Shown here: positions 34,327-43,160 of the stretch, piece after piece | Numbering within the stretch: the first letter of the stretch is position 1 | Layout: each line of letters starts with the position of its first letter | NCBI RefSeq assembly: GCF_000695255.1 | Contig: NZ_JMIB01000026.1 | Span: forward strand, 62,001-126,000 | Source of the DNA: Photobacterium galatheae | GTDB taxonomy: Bacteria > Pseudomonadota > Gammaproteobacteria > Enterobacterales > Vibrionaceae | Direction: 5' to 3' | Length of the DNA stretch: 64,000 nucleotides | Notes under the pieces: model-generated | The model's database searches: none | What the model was told of the DNA's origin: nothing | The model's input: the letters and a program-made list of their open reading frames with translations, nothing else | Program-made: the position numbers and the translations under genes

Positions 34327-34863
34327 ATGAAATGCGCTTTCGTTTGTCTGGGAATGGCACTCTTCATGGCGGGATTACAGGGACATCAGCGATTTTCCGC
34401 CAGTGAACAACGCCATCATTCAGCGATGGATATTATCCGCCTGTCATCTGATTTTATAGAGCAGACGAACGCAATACAGCAAGCGCCTATCCGTTCGGAT
34501 GCACCCGACGATACATTCATCCCCGGAATGGTCGTTCACCCTGAAGATGGCTATGTTGAATTTGAGCGCCCCTGGTGTTTTTCAGCCCAATTTTCAGTCC
34601 ATGACTATCAAACGCAGATCACAGCGCTCTGTCATCGCCAGAACGGGCGAATGCGAGGGGAATGGTGTGTGGAACCTTCATCTGAAATTGCGCTTTTCAG
34701 TGCATCTCTCGGCCTCGAAGGCTCAACGTGTCATGCCGGGGGTGAAATTGCTGTCATTCATGTGTATCGGCCATTGGGGTCACCCCAGGATCAGCGATGG
34801 CAATTTTTCGCAAGGGCCATCGGCTTTACACCAATGCAATCAGACCAGAAGCCGAGATTGTGA
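34327..34863 (+). CDS. Hypothetical exported protein
   Basis: I do not recognise this 178-residue protein. The ATG at 34327 has CAGGAG seven bases upstream and gives an apparent signal peptide MKCAFVCLGMALFMAGLQG. Upstream in-frame codons to 34249 would add 26 residues but lack a ribosome-binding site. The mature part has several cysteines (WCFSAQF, ALCHRQ, EWCVEP, STCHAGG) that could form disulfides in the periplasm, in line with export. It is divergent from the DUF4136 lipoprotein across the repeat array. Confidence 0.65.
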   Translation: MKCAFVCLGMALFMAGLQGHQRFSASEQRHHSAMDIIRLSSDFIEQTNAIQQAPIRSDAPDDTFIPGMVVHPEDGYVEFERPWCFSAQFSVHDYQTQITALCHRQNGRMRGEWCVEPSSEIALFSASLGLEGSTCHAGGEIAVIHVYRPLGSPQDQRWQFFARAIGFTPMQSDQKPRL

Positions 34864-34936
34864 ATTACCGGGCTGTTTTTTTTCATTCTGGCTGTACACT
34901 TAACTGGACTGACCAGATTTTTCACAAGGATGTAAC

Positions 34937-35746
34937 ATGACAGACTGGCAACGCCTGCACATTACAGAAGCTGAGGGGATCGTGACGGTTGCGCTGAACC
35001 GGCCGGAGAAGCTGAATGCATTGGATATTCAGATGTTTCAGGAACTGGATAAAGTCAGCCGTTTACTTCGGACACGCAAAGATATTCGAGCCGTGATTCT
35101 GACCGGGGAAGGTGGAAATTTCAGCAGTGGGCTGGATGTAAAAAGCGTGGCGACTTCACCGAAGAAAGTCCTTGGTTTGCTGAAAAAATGGCTGCCGGGT
35201 AACGCAAACCTTGCACAGCGTGTGTCCCGAAACTGGCGATTGATCCCTGTGCCGGTCATTGCTGTGATTGAAGGGCGCTGTTATGGCGGTGGTACACAGA
35301 TTGTATTGGGTGCCGATTTTCGGTTTGCTACCCCAGAGGCTGAACTCTCAATCATGGAAGTGCGCTGGGGCTTGGTGCCTGATATGGCCGGGCTGGTTTC
35401 ACTGCGTGAACTGGTTGCTAAAGATGTGGCCATGAAGCTGACCATGACCGGAGAGATAATTTCCGGTGAGCGGGCGCAGCAGTTGGGTCTGGTGACGGAA
35501 GTGCATCCTAGCCCTTTGCGTGCAGCTCAGACTTTCGCACACCAGATATGCCAGGCCTCTCCGGATGCTATTGCGGCGATTAAGTCCACCACAAATAAGA
35601 GTTGGGTCCGGGGTGAACGGGCTTTGCTTGCCAAAGAAACGATGAGTCAGTTGCGGTTGATTCTGGGGAAAAATTTCAAAATTGCGGGTCTTCGCCAGCG
35701 AAACAATACCGATAAGGCGTATCAGAAACGTCAGTCTTTTTGGTAA
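34937..35746 (+). CDS. Enoyl-CoA hydratase/isomerase family protein (crotonase)
   Basis: This 269-residue crotonase acts on an acyl-CoA. The first oxyanion-hole segment is near residues 60-68 (GNFSSGLDVKS) and the second, with the family signature, near 113-122 (IEGRCYGGGTQIVLGADFRF). In hydratases two glutamates are catalytic. Here the second is in ELSIMEVRWGLVPD, while the first oxyanion region has the aspartate more typical of isomerases, so the reaction is uncertain. ACAAGGATGTAAC precedes the start. The rhomboid gene follows on the same strand after 58 bases. Confidence 0.88.
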   Translation: MTDWQRLHITEAEGIVTVALNRPEKLNALDIQMFQELDKVSRLLRTRKDIRAVILTGEGGNFSSGLDVKSVATSPKKVLGLLKKWLPGNANLAQRVSRNWRLIPVPVIAVIEGRCYGGGTQIVLGADFRFATPEAELSIMEVRWGLVPDMAGLVSLRELVAKDVAMKLTMTGEIISGERAQQLGLVTEVHPSPLRAAQTFAHQICQASPDAIAAIKSTTNKSWVRGERALLAKETMSQLRLILGKNFKIAGLRQRNNTDKAYQKRQSFW

Positions 35747-35804
35747 ATCAACAACTTTTCCTTATCTTGTGATAGCAACAGGCTTATACTTTTTAAGAGA
35801 AGTT

Positions 35805-36398
35805 ATGGAGGAAAGCCTGTTGGATCAAAGTGATAAAGATGCCATCAATTTCATTGGCACTGTTGTTGTACTCTGTTTTGTTGTTCATGTAATCAATATG
35901 CTGATGGGAGGCTACCTGGTGGATTACGGCCTTCTGCCCAGACATGTGACACATACCATCGGCCTCGTGGCCTATCCGTTTATACACGGTTCCTGGGCGC
36001 ATTTATTCAGTAATATTGTGTCTTTCTCGGTACTGGGATATCTGGTATCGCGTTCGGGCCTCTCTCGTTTCATGGCCGTATTCCTGATCTGCTGGGCGAT
36101 CAGTGGGGCTGGGGTCTGGCTATTTGGACGAATGCACTATCATATTGGTTTAAGCGGCATAATTTACGGGCTTTGGGCATATTTACTGGTGTACGCGTTG
36201 TTGCGCCGAAGTATTAAGTCGATAGTGATTGCGGTGATCGTGATGTTTTTTTATGGCTCGATGCTCGCAGGGATCATTCCGGCACGTAGCTGGATCAGCT
36301 ATGAAAGCCATTTATTTGGTGTCGTTGGTGGTGCCTTTGCCGGTTATGTGTTTGCCAGACGTGATAAACAACGCGCGCTGGCGAATGTGGAACAATAA
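35805..36398 (+). CDS. Rhomboid family intramembrane serine protease
   Basis: This membrane protein of about 197 residues has six hydrophobic segments. The rhomboid active-site features are present: HGSWAHLFSNIVSF (the conserved H...HLxxN region), GLSGIIYGLW with the catalytic Ser in G-x-S-G, and SHLFGVVGGAFAGY with the catalytic His in the last helix. The enzyme would cleave membrane-anchored substrates within the bilayer. The ATG at 35805 is used here, but the in-frame TTG at 35820 has a better-placed GGAGGAA in front. It is followed by a DUF1840 gene after 11 bases. Confidence 0.87.
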   Translation: MEESLLDQSDKDAINFIGTVVVLCFVVHVINMLMGGYLVDYGLLPRHVTHTIGLVAYPFIHGSWAHLFSNIVSFSVLGYLVSRSGLSRFMAVFLICWAISGAGVWLFGRMHYHIGLSGIIYGLWAYLLVYALLRRSIKSIVIAVIVMFFYGSMLAGIIPARSWISYESHLFGVVGGAFAGYVFARRDKQRALANVEQ

Positions 36399-36409
36399 GG
36401 GGGAAGGAT

Positions 36410-36745
36410 ATGCTGATTACTTTTCACAGCAAGGCCAGTGCTAACATCACGATGTTTGGCCATGTCGCGAAACAACTGATACATATGATGGGGTATTGCG
36501 AGAATGTTCCGGGCATTATTGATGTTGATGATGTTCCCAAAGCTTTGGAAAACCTTCAGAAATCGCTGGTGGTGACCAAGGCACAGGAAGACGCACAGCA
36601 GGCAGCAGAAACGGAGAAGGATGATGATCCTTGGGACGATTCTGAGCCAGATATCAGTATGCTGACGCGGGCAAGACCTTTAATCGAAATGCTTGAGGCA
36701 GCGATAGAGGAAGAATGCACCGTAATGTGGGAATCGGACAGTTAA
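36410..36745 (+). CDS. DUF1840 family protein
   Basis: This 111-residue cytosolic protein fits DUF1840. It opens with LITFHSKASANITMFGHVAK, has an acidic low-complexity middle (TEKDDDPWDDSEPD, about residues 69-82) and a helical end (ISMLTRARPLIEMLEAAIEE, then VMWE). Function is unknown across the family. GGGGGAAGG lies upstream. The 11-base gap after the rhomboid gene suggests one transcript. Confidence 0.87.
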   Translation: MLITFHSKASANITMFGHVAKQLIHMMGYCENVPGIIDVDDVPKALENLQKSLVVTKAQEDAQQAAETEKDDDPWDDSEPDISMLTRARPLIEMLEAAIEEECTVMWESDS

Positions 36746-36794
36746 GCAACTGAGAGATACGGCGGCTTAGCAACAAGGCCGCTCAAAAACAGGG

Positions 36795-37457
36795 TTACTC
36801 CACGATATGCAGCGGGGCAAAGGGATCATCATCCGGATCGTTTCGCCAGAGATATTCGGCATCGATTGCCACTTTTCGGGCGGCTTCTTCGCCGACGAGA
36901 AAGGTGATTAGCCCCAGCGTCATATCTAGCCCCGCCGCCGTGCCGGATGAAGTAAAGGTATGCTCATCCTGTACCCATCGGGCAACAGGGCACCAGAGGA
37001 CGTGGCTGTTCAGTTCACTGACCCAGTGATACTGATGCTTATTCGTGGTCGCTGATTTCCCATCCAGAAGCCCTGTCTGTGCCAGCAAAGCGGAGCCGGT
37101 ACAGACAGCGCATTGTATCCGTGCTTTTCTGCCCTGATGGCGCAGCCATTGAATGAGCGGTGGATTTCCCAGCTCAGCTTTGACGCCAGTACCCCCCGGC
37201 ACTAAGAGCACATCGCAAAACATGTCATCCTGGAAGCTGGCATTCGCAACGATTTGCACGCCTTGCTGACTCGCTACGGCTAAGCCATTTTGTGACGTCA
37301 GGGTAATCGTGACGTCCTCTTCAAGTCCGCATAACAAGGTGATCGGCCCACTGACATCAAGCAGGTTAAAACCGGGAAATAAGGGGATCACAATGCTGAG
37401 TCCGCGTTGTTTGTCAGGGGCAAGGGCTTTAGTCATTACTTTTGTTTGTCCTTTCAT
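36795..37457 (-). CDS. DJ-1/PfpI family protein (isonitrile hydratase/GATase1-like)
   Basis: This 220-residue protein has the class-I glutaminase-like fold of the DJ-1/PfpI superfamily. The nucleophile elbow is CAVCTGSALLAQTGLLDGK near residues 116-134, with the reactive Cys in AVCTG. LLDVSGPITLL near 33-43 and VPGGTG near 85-90 are also typical. This subgroup includes isonitrile hydratase and the sensor domains of AraC-type regulators. The DNA-binding half is absent here, but an AraC gene lies divergently 114 bases away and may control it. A second Met at residue 8 could be the start. Confidence 0.87.
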   Translation of the reverse strand: MKGQTKVMTKALAPDKQRGLSIVIPLFPGFNLLDVSGPITLLCGLEEDVTITLTSQNGLAVASQQGVQIVANASFQDDMFCDVLLVPGGTGVKAELGNPPLIQWLRHQGRKARIQCAVCTGSALLAQTGLLDGKSATTNKHQYHWVSELNSHVLWCPVARWVQDEHTFTSSGTAAGLDMTLGLITFLVGEEAARKVAIDAEYLWRNDPDDDPFAPLHIVE

Positions 37458-37570
37458 TCTTTACTTACCGTAAAGCATAGTTCTTCAGCGGCTTATTCAA
37501 AAAATTCGGTATGGCCCCGGCCCGATTCCCGGTAAGCTATGACTGACTTTTCAGCAAAATCAAGACAACA

Positions 37571-38281
37571 ATGATGATCCGGCTTTCGATTCGAAGTTAC
37601 TCCCTGACAATGCGGGCGCATGAACACCACTACCATCAGCTGGTGTTTCCTTTGGCAGGTAATATCACCCTGGATATGGCTGATTTCAAAGGAAAAGCTG
37701 GCCCGGGACAATGTGTTGTGATTCCGGCAGCAAGTCGTCATGGGTTTCAGGCAGATGAAAAGAGCCGGTTTCTGGTGGCCGATACAGACCGTTTGCCATC
37801 GGAGATGCTGCAATTGCCAAGGCCGCTTTTTACCATGTCTTCCGAGTTAACGGCTTACTGTCATTTTCTGGATTTACAGCTGTCTCAGTCTGCGCAGCCC
37901 GAACTGGTGAAAAGTATGTCCGGGTTATTTTCACACTTGCTGACAAATGAAAAAGTACATGTCGTTCGTGATCACCGGATCGCCCGGGTTTTAGAGGTCC
38001 TGAACCGGGATCTCAGCCAGTCTCTGCCGCTGAGAGAGCTGGCGGCACTGGCTTGCCTGAGTTTAAGCCAGTATAAGGTTTTGTTTCAGGCGCAACTTGG
38101 GATGACGACAGGCAAGTACCTGCAAAAACAACGGATGATGAAAGCCAGAGCATTGTTATCTCACTCTGATTTGCCGGTTTCACATATTGCGGAGCAGGTT
38201 GGATTCACCGATTTGTCTGCTTTCAGCCGGCGCTTTATGGCGTATTGGGGGGAAACACCACGGCAGATACGGCATCGTTAG
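37571..38281 (+). CDS. AraC family transcriptional regulator with cupin sensor
   Basis: This 236-residue regulator has an N-terminal cupin (AHEHHYHQLVFPLAG near residues 16-30, GQCVVIPAASRHGFQAD near 46-62) and a C-terminal AraC DNA-binding domain (LPLRELAALACLSLSQYKVL; LPVSHIAEQVGFTDLSAFSR; YWGETPRQIRH). The His-rich cupin resembles regulators of efflux and permease genes. It is divergent from the DJ-1/PfpI gene, which is its likeliest target. Confidence 0.9.
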   Translation: MMIRLSIRSYSLTMRAHEHHYHQLVFPLAGNITLDMADFKGKAGPGQCVVIPAASRHGFQADEKSRFLVADTDRLPSEMLQLPRPLFTMSSELTAYCHFLDLQLSQSAQPELVKSMSGLFSHLLTNEKVHVVRDHRIARVLEVLNRDLSQSLPLRELAALACLSLSQYKVLFQAQLGMTTGKYLQKQRMMKARALLSHSDLPVSHIAEQVGFTDLSAFSRRFMAYWGETPRQIRHR

Positions 38282-38408
38282 CGTCCACGACGCTTTTCAT
38301 TGAACTCCGGCTTTTCACAAAAGTAAATCGGCTTTTGAGCAAAATTCCAGACTCTGCCCTGCGCTATTCTGTGGCTGTTCATTACAGATAAATCAATACG
38401 GAGTGTTT

Positions 38409-38744
38409 ATGTTAATTGCATGGCAGGATTTTGAAAAAGTCGATTTGCGGGTCGGGCAGATTGTGGCAGTCGAAGCATTTCCGGAAGCACGAAGGCCCGC
38501 CTATAAACTTTATCTGGATTTTGGGCCGGACATCGGCCAGCGAAAAAGCAGCGCACAGATTACCGATTTATATGAAGCAAACACATTGGTCGGCAAAAAA
38601 GTGATGGCAGTGGTGAATTTTCCGGCAAAGCAGATTGGCCCGTTTATGTCGGAGTGTCTGGTGACTGGTTTTTATCGGGAAGATGGCGCTGTGGTTCTGG
38701 CTGTGCCGGATCAGGATATTCCGGTAGGCGCGCGGCTGGGTTAA
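38409..38744 (+). CDS. CsaA-like tRNA-binding domain protein
   Basis: This 111-residue protein is a single OB-fold tRNA-binding domain of the CsaA/YgjH/EMAP type. The family pattern [20 protein letters not shown] is at the N-terminus (about residues 6-25), [12 protein letters not shown] follows, and the end shows [10 protein letters not shown] and [14 protein letters not shown]. Such proteins bind tRNA or act as chaperone-like factors. The ATG at 38409 is preceded by GGAG; an in-frame GTG at 38403 overlaps this site and is less likely. Confidence 0.9.
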   Translation: MLIAWQDFEKVDLRVGQIVAVEAFPEARRPAYKLYLDFGPDIGQRKSSAQITDLYEANTLVGKKVMAVVNFPAKQIGPFMSECLVTGFYREDGAVVLAVPDQDIPVGARLG

Positions 38745-38790
38745 ATGAGCGGGGAATTCGACGGGCAATTCAGCCCGCCTGACCGAAACT

Positions 38791-39558
38791 TTACCGGACG
38801 TGTATACGGCCAAGGTACAGATTCGTGTCGTATTCAAACGTAATTTTCCCGTTAATCTGGTAGGTACGGTGCAGCTCAGTGAGTACCAGGATGAGTCGGG
38901 TGTAATTTGCAGAGCCTTCCTGAGGGCAGTACGACACAGAACGGACCCGGCCGATCAGAGCGTCGAGATCCATGCATTGACTGTTTTCAAAGACGTGTTG
39001 TTCCATGTCTCCGGCAGCAAAGAATCGCCGGATATCTTCATCTTTGAGGTTCATGTGATTGACGTATGCATAATCAGGACTGAGCTGGCGCAGTATTGCG
39101 TCATAATCTCGCTGAAGCGGCGATGAAAACCGGCGCTTGTTCCAGATCAGCGCCAGATAAGCATTCGGTTTGGCAATCCGTTGAAATTCAGTTCGGGTTA
39201 CCTCGTTACAAAACCAGTGAAAAGACTGTGCAGCGGTGATGAGATCGACGGTGTGATCTGGCAGACCGGTCTGTTCCGCCGGGGCCTTGCGGCTGGTATA
39301 GCCGGGCATCCCGGCAAGAGACTGGTCCGCAGCCTGACGCATGGCATCATTTGGCTCAACGGCACATACCTGAAGCCCTTTTTCCAGCAGGAGCCGGGTC
39401 AGGATCCCTGTTCCGGCACCGATATCTGTAATCACGGACTGCGGATGAACGTCTGTTGCGCTGAGCAGCGCTTTGATCATCTCCTGAGGATAACCGGGGC
39501 GGTACTTCCGGTAATCTTCAACCCGATCTGAAAAGCGTTCTGTCGCTTGTTTCATCAT
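38791..39558 (-). CDS. SAM-dependent methyltransferase
   Basis: This 255-residue class I methyltransferase opens with FSDRVEDYRKYRPGYPQEMI, a stretch typical of a widespread family related to trans-aconitate and Smt3-type methyltransferases. The SAM-binding motif I is VITDIGAGTGILTRLLLEKG near residues 42-61, and AVEPNDAMR near 66-74 binds the ribose. AAQSFHWF corresponds to the late substrate-side motif. The substrate is unknown. It is followed on the same strand by nothing close; the HAD gene lies 25 bases upstream and may be co-transcribed. Confidence 0.88.
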   Translation of the reverse strand: MMKQATERFSDRVEDYRKYRPGYPQEMIKALLSATDVHPQSVITDIGAGTGILTRLLLEKGLQVCAVEPNDAMRQAADQSLAGMPGYTSRKAPAEQTGLPDHTVDLITAAQSFHWFCNEVTRTEFQRIAKPNAYLALIWNKRRFSSPLQRDYDAILRQLSPDYAYVNHMNLKDEDIRRFFAAGDMEQHVFENSQCMDLDALIGRVRSVSYCPQEGSANYTRLILVLTELHRTYQINGKITFEYDTNLYLGRIHVR

Positions 39559-39583
39559 GACTTGTCATCCCTGAATGTTGGTT

Positions 39584-40222
39584 TTATTGCTGACTCAGCT
39601 GGAGCAACTGTTCCGGTTTTTCAAACAGATATTCGGGGTGCTCAATTTCAAGCTCTTTTCGGGAGCCGTAGCCCCAGAGAACCCCAGCCGATTGCAAACC
39701 ATTGTGATGGGCGGCACTCAGGTCGACGGCCCGGTCGCCAATCATGACGGCATGCTGGGTAATGGTGTACCGCTGGCGTAATCCTTCCAGTTGCTGCCAC
39801 TTTTCAATACCAATATCCCCGCCATTGATGAATTCGAAGCAGTTGTCCAGTTCAAACAGGGTGAGGATTTTGCGGGCAAAGTCAGCGCGTTTTGAAGTGC
39901 AGATCCCCATCCGGACGCCCTGATTGCGTAATGCTGTCAGCGTCTCTTTGACACCGTCATAGAGGGTATTTTCTGAGTATCCGATGTCTGCGTATCGCTC
40001 ACGGTATTTAGCGACAAGACTGGCAATGACGGATTTGTCGTGATTTTGGGTCAGGGTAATGAAGGTTTTATCCAATGGTGGACCAATATGAGCCGCAATG
40101 GTTGCTTCAGGGAGTTCGGGCAAGTCGTGGTGAGATAAAGCGTAATTGAATGACTTGACGATCCCCTCTCTGGGGTCACTGATCGTGCCGTCTAAATCGA
40201 AAACCAAATGGTCGTGTTTCAT
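39584..40222 (-). CDS. HAD family hydrolase (phosphoglycolate phosphatase-like)
   Basis: This 212-residue HAD-superfamily phosphatase has motif I FDLDGTISDPREGI near residues 8-21 (nucleophile Asp and acid Asp), motif II GICTSKR near 107-113, a lysine-bearing segment near 140, and motif IV MIGDRAVDLSAAHHNGLQSA near 155-174. The cap domain between motifs I and II is the helical C1 type seen in Gph and PpaX. The reaction is dephosphorylation of a small phosphoester. AAGGAGA precedes the start on the minus strand. Confidence 0.9.
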   Translation of the reverse strand: MKHDHLVFDLDGTISDPREGIVKSFNYALSHHDLPELPEATIAAHIGPPLDKTFITLTQNHDKSVIASLVAKYRERYADIGYSENTLYDGVKETLTALRNQGVRMGICTSKRADFARKILTLFELDNCFEFINGGDIGIEKWQQLEGLRQRYTITQHAVMIGDRAVDLSAAHHNGLQSAGVLWGYGSRKELEIEHPEYLFEKPEQLLQLSQQ

Positions 40223-40550
40223 GCTTATCTCCTTAATTTTCTATTCATGCAGTGCGTTCCGTGCTTTGCCTGCGTTCTTGCTGATGACGCACAGTGCGCC
40301 TCATTGAAAGCAGTGCGCCTGATTGTATATGAGGTCAGCAGTCGGTCATATGAAAAATGACTGCATAAAATGCCTGAGGTCTATTGAAGCCATGGAGCAG
40401 TCCCCGGTTCGCCAGTCAGTGACGGTTCACATGACCCCGATGCGGATTGCTCGATGAGTGCCAGCCAATGCGTGGGAGACGGAAAAAGCTTAACAGTGCT
40501 CATCATCTTGGGCTACAGTGGCAATACATTTGATTCATCAGGATATTCTC
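40223..40550. other. Intergenic stretch with a short direct repeat
   Basis: The region between the divergent HAD and esterase genes holds a direct repeat CAGTGCGCCTCATTG (40292-40306) and CAGTGCGCCTGATTG (40311-40325), with one mismatch and a 19-base period. Otherwise no gene or clear promoter was recognised. Confidence 0.5.
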
Positions 40551-41216
40551 ATGCCTCTTCTCGATTGCGTAGAAGTGAACCCCAGAGTAAAACCAACCGC
40601 GACGGTTATCTGGTTACACGGACTTGGCTCGAATGGACACGATTTTGAAGCCATACTGCCTGAATTAAAGTTACCTGCAAATGCGCCGGTTCGCTTTATT
40701 TTTCCACATGCTCCCTCAATGCCGGTGACGGTAAACGGCGGGATGGTGATGCCAGCCTGGTACGACATTCTGGAAATGGGCTTAGGCCGTAAACTGGATA
40801 AAGCCCAGTTGCTTGAATCATCGCAAAAGATCGCGGGGTTGATTGATCGAGAGCGAGCCCGTGGTATTGCCAGTGACCGAATCATCTTGGCCGGTTTTTC
40901 TCAGGGGGGCGCCGTGGCGTATCAGACGGCGCTGACGTATCCGCATCCGCTGGCCGGCCTGCTGGCATTGTCGACCTATTTCCCAACGGCTAAGCGTGTT
41001 GAAGTTTCGCCTGCCAATCAGGAGCTGCCCATTGAGGTCATGCATGGCAGTTATGATCCGGTTGTGTTGCCATCGTTAGGGAAAGCTGCGGTTGATGCGC
41101 TGGAAGCACTTGGTTTACAGCCCCACTGGCGTTTGTATCCGATGGAGCATCAGGTATGCCTGCAGCAGGTCGAAGATATTGCGAGCTGGCTGAAGCATAC
41201 CCTTCAGATTCAGTAA
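40551..41216 (+). CDS. Carboxylesterase/phospholipase (acyl-protein thioesterase-like)
   Basis: This 221-residue alpha/beta hydrolase of the abhydrolase_2 family carries TVIWLHGLGSNGHDFEAILP near residues 19-38 and the nucleophile elbow GFSQGGAVAYQTAL near 116-129. Its acid is in MHGSYDPVVLP near 168-178, and the catalytic His is in YPMEHQVCLQQVEDI. It resembles bacterial carboxylesterase II and eukaryotic acyl-protein thioesterases and should cleave short acyl esters. The start at 40551 fits AGGA seven bases upstream; an in-frame start at 40518 has none. Confidence 0.9.
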   Translation: MPLLDCVEVNPRVKPTATVIWLHGLGSNGHDFEAILPELKLPANAPVRFIFPHAPSMPVTVNGGMVMPAWYDILEMGLGRKLDKAQLLESSQKIAGLIDRERARGIASDRIILAGFSQGGAVAYQTALTYPHPLAGLLALSTYFPTAKRVEVSPANQELPIEVMHGSYDPVVLPSLGKAAVDALEALGLQPHWRLYPMEHQVCLQQVEDIASWLKHTLQIQ

Positions 41217-41258
41217 AAAAATGATGTATCGCCGGCTGTTGCCATGACAGCCGGGTTA

Positions 41259-41639
41259 CTACTTCCCAGCGACTTTATTCGCCAGTAGCCCCTGCAGTTT
41301 ATAAATATTGGTTTTACTGCCAAATTCCATGCCAAAGGGTTCATGTTGACCAGAAACCCAGATTTTCAGTTCGGCATCCAGGTCAAAATTTCCGGTGGAT
41401 TCGACTAAGAACATGGTGATGGATTTATACGGAATCGAACGGTATTCCACTTTGCGTCCTGTCATGCCCTGTTTATCGATGAGGATCAGGCGTCGGTTCG
41501 TCAGGATCAGCATGTCACGAATCAGTTTATAGGCCAGTTCGATTTGCTCATCAGGCCCGAGGATGGCACTGAGCTCATCTGTGGCTTCCTGAATGTCCAT
41601 TTCACCCGCATTCCCAAGTAGCTTATCCAGTAGTCCCAT
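41259..41639 (-). CDS. Bacterial PH-domain protein (bPH_1)
   Basis: This 126-residue cytoplasmic protein carries a bacterial pleckstrin-homology domain. Visible features are LGPDEQIELAYKLIRDMLIL TN RRLILIDKQ near residues 27-57, KVEYRSIPYKSITMFLVES near 63-81 and DLDAELKIWVSG near 86-97. Members of this family form ring-like oligomers in the one structure I know of, and their role is unclear. Its own promoter and AAGGAAAA precede the start. It faces the esterase gene convergently. Confidence 0.87.
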   Translation of the reverse strand: MGLLDKLLGNAGEMDIQEATDELSAILGPDEQIELAYKLIRDMLILTNRRLILIDKQGMTGRKVEYRSIPYKSITMFLVESTGNFDLDAELKIWVSGQHEPFGMEFGSKTNIYKLQGLLANKVAGK

Positions 41640-41811
41640 GTCATTTTCCTTGAATATCAGTGTGCTGACGCTTGTTGAGTAAAAATGTGACGCTGTTTAA
41701 ACAATACGCACCTTTAAGACAAGATGCCAGAGCCACGAATTGACAGGAAAGAATTGGACTGTATATTTAAACAGTATTTTCGGGCTTTGACGTTTCAGGG
41801 GAGGTTATTTC

Positions 41812-42558
41812 TTGGCTGATTTTTCGGTTTCGATGCTCTCGGTGATGGGCCTGAGTGGTATCGCGATACTGACCTCAGTGGTTGCTGCCGTTCTGGGTTT
41901 TGGTGGGGGGATGCTGCTGATTGCGTTTATGCCCCTGTTTCTGCCGGCAGCCGCTGTGATTCCGGTGCATGGTGTCACACAAATGGTCAGTAACGTCAGC
42001 CGGGCTGTGTTTTCCTGGCGTGAGGTGGCTTGGCCGTTGCTGCCTGCTTATCTCATGGGGGCGGTGATGGGAACATTGCTGATTGGGTTCACCGTCGTCC
42101 ATGCCGCCACCAATTACCTGCCTCTGTTCATTGGCAGTTATATTTTGCTTAACGTCTGGCACAAAGGTTTCATGCGTTGGATCAGTCAGTTTGAGTCTAT
42201 GTTTATGGCAGGGTTTGTCTTGAGTGCACTGGGTCTGTTGGTTGGTGCACCCGGACCTGTTTTTCATCCAATGGTGATGAAAAAACTTGAAAATAAGCAT
42301 CAGCTTGTGGCAACGACAGCCATGATGATGACCATTGCACATGGCCTGAAGTTGCTGATGTTCGGCTGGATTGGTTTTGCCTATATTGAACAGTGGCCTT
42401 TGCTGCTTGTCTTGATGCTTTCAGCAATGCTTGGCTCCTGGTTGGGAACCCATATTCGTCGGCGAACAAATGATGAGATGTGGATGGTTGCCATGAAAAT
42501 CTTACTGAGTGGTCTGGCGATCCACATGATGATATCCGTTGGTACGGGGCTGCAATAA
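41812..42558 (+). CDS. TauE/SafE family anion permease
   Basis: This 248-residue membrane protein has about eight hydrophobic segments and the TauE/SafE pattern: AAVLGFGGGMLLIAFMPLFL near residues 25-44, HGVTQMVSNVSRAVF near 53-67, and GLLVGAPGPVFHPMVMKKL in the second half. The family moves sulfite, sulfoacetate or other sulfur-containing anions across the inner membrane. The TTG at 41812 is preceded by GGGGAGG at ideal spacing and is used as the start; the next ATG is eight residues later. Confidence 0.87.
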   Translation: MADFSVSMLSVMGLSGIAILTSVVAAVLGFGGGMLLIAFMPLFLPAAAVIPVHGVTQMVSNVSRAVFSWREVAWPLLPAYLMGAVMGTLLIGFTVVHAATNYLPLFIGSYILLNVWHKGFMRWISQFESMFMAGFVLSALGLLVGAPGPVFHPMVMKKLENKHQLVATTAMMMTIAHGLKLLMFGWIGFAYIEQWPLLLVLMLSAMLGSWLGTHIRRRTNDEMWMVAMKILLSGLAIHMMISVGTGLQ

Positions 42559-42620
42559 CAACGCGTGGCAGCCGGTTTTCGTCGAAACAGTTTTTGTTGA
42601 AACAGATAGGGAGAGAAAAC

Positions 42621-43073
42621 ATGCAGAAGGAAACTTTAGCCGCAGGCTGGCTGGCATATGTCGAAGTGACAGGGCCTTATGGCGAGAATTATAAACCGGC
42701 ATTGCAAACCTTATTTTCCTGGGCTGGAAAAAAGGGGCTTGAAGGTGGTCAGTGTATTTTCGTGTATCTGGATGATGTCGAGACGACATCACCACAGGAT
42801 TGTCGTACTCGGGTGGGCGTAACTGTGCCTGAAGGAACGTCAACCGATGGGGTGATCGCCCTGATGCATTTACCGGGAGGTGAATATGCGACCCTACGGA
42901 AACAAGTCACAGATGAATCTCAATATGCCCCGTACTGGCAGCAGCTGAATCAGGAGCTTTCGGCGGTTTCTTCACTGAGTATTGATGGTGAACGACCTTG
43001 CTTTGAACTTTACCACAGTGTGGATGAAGAAAATGATATCTGTGATACCAGCTTTTGTATTCCTGTAAAGTAA
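42621..43073 (+). CDS. GyrI-like small-molecule-binding protein
   Basis: This 150-residue protein matches the GyrI-like (SbmC/AraC effector-binding) fold: AGWLAYVEVTGPYGENYKPA near residues 8-27, DCRTRVGVTVPEG near 58-70, HLPGGEYATLRKQV near 83-96, and ELYHSVDEEN near the end. Stand-alone members bind hydrophobic drugs or, in SbmC, protect gyrase. The ATG at 42621 has AGGGAGAG upstream. A longer in-frame opening to 42480 overlaps the preceding transporter and is rejected. Confidence 0.85.
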   Translation: MQKETLAAGWLAYVEVTGPYGENYKPALQTLFSWAGKKGLEGGQCIFVYLDDVETTSPQDCRTRVGVTVPEGTSTDGVIALMHLPGGEYATLRKQVTDESQYAPYWQQLNQELSAVSSLSIDGERPCFELYHSVDEENDICDTSFCIPVK

Positions 43074-43160
43074 GTTCGTATCAAACAGGCTCATCGCGGG
43101 GTGGGCCTGCTTGATGAAGTAGAGAAGAAAGGGGGTGGGGATAAAATAAAAGCGGCGAGG

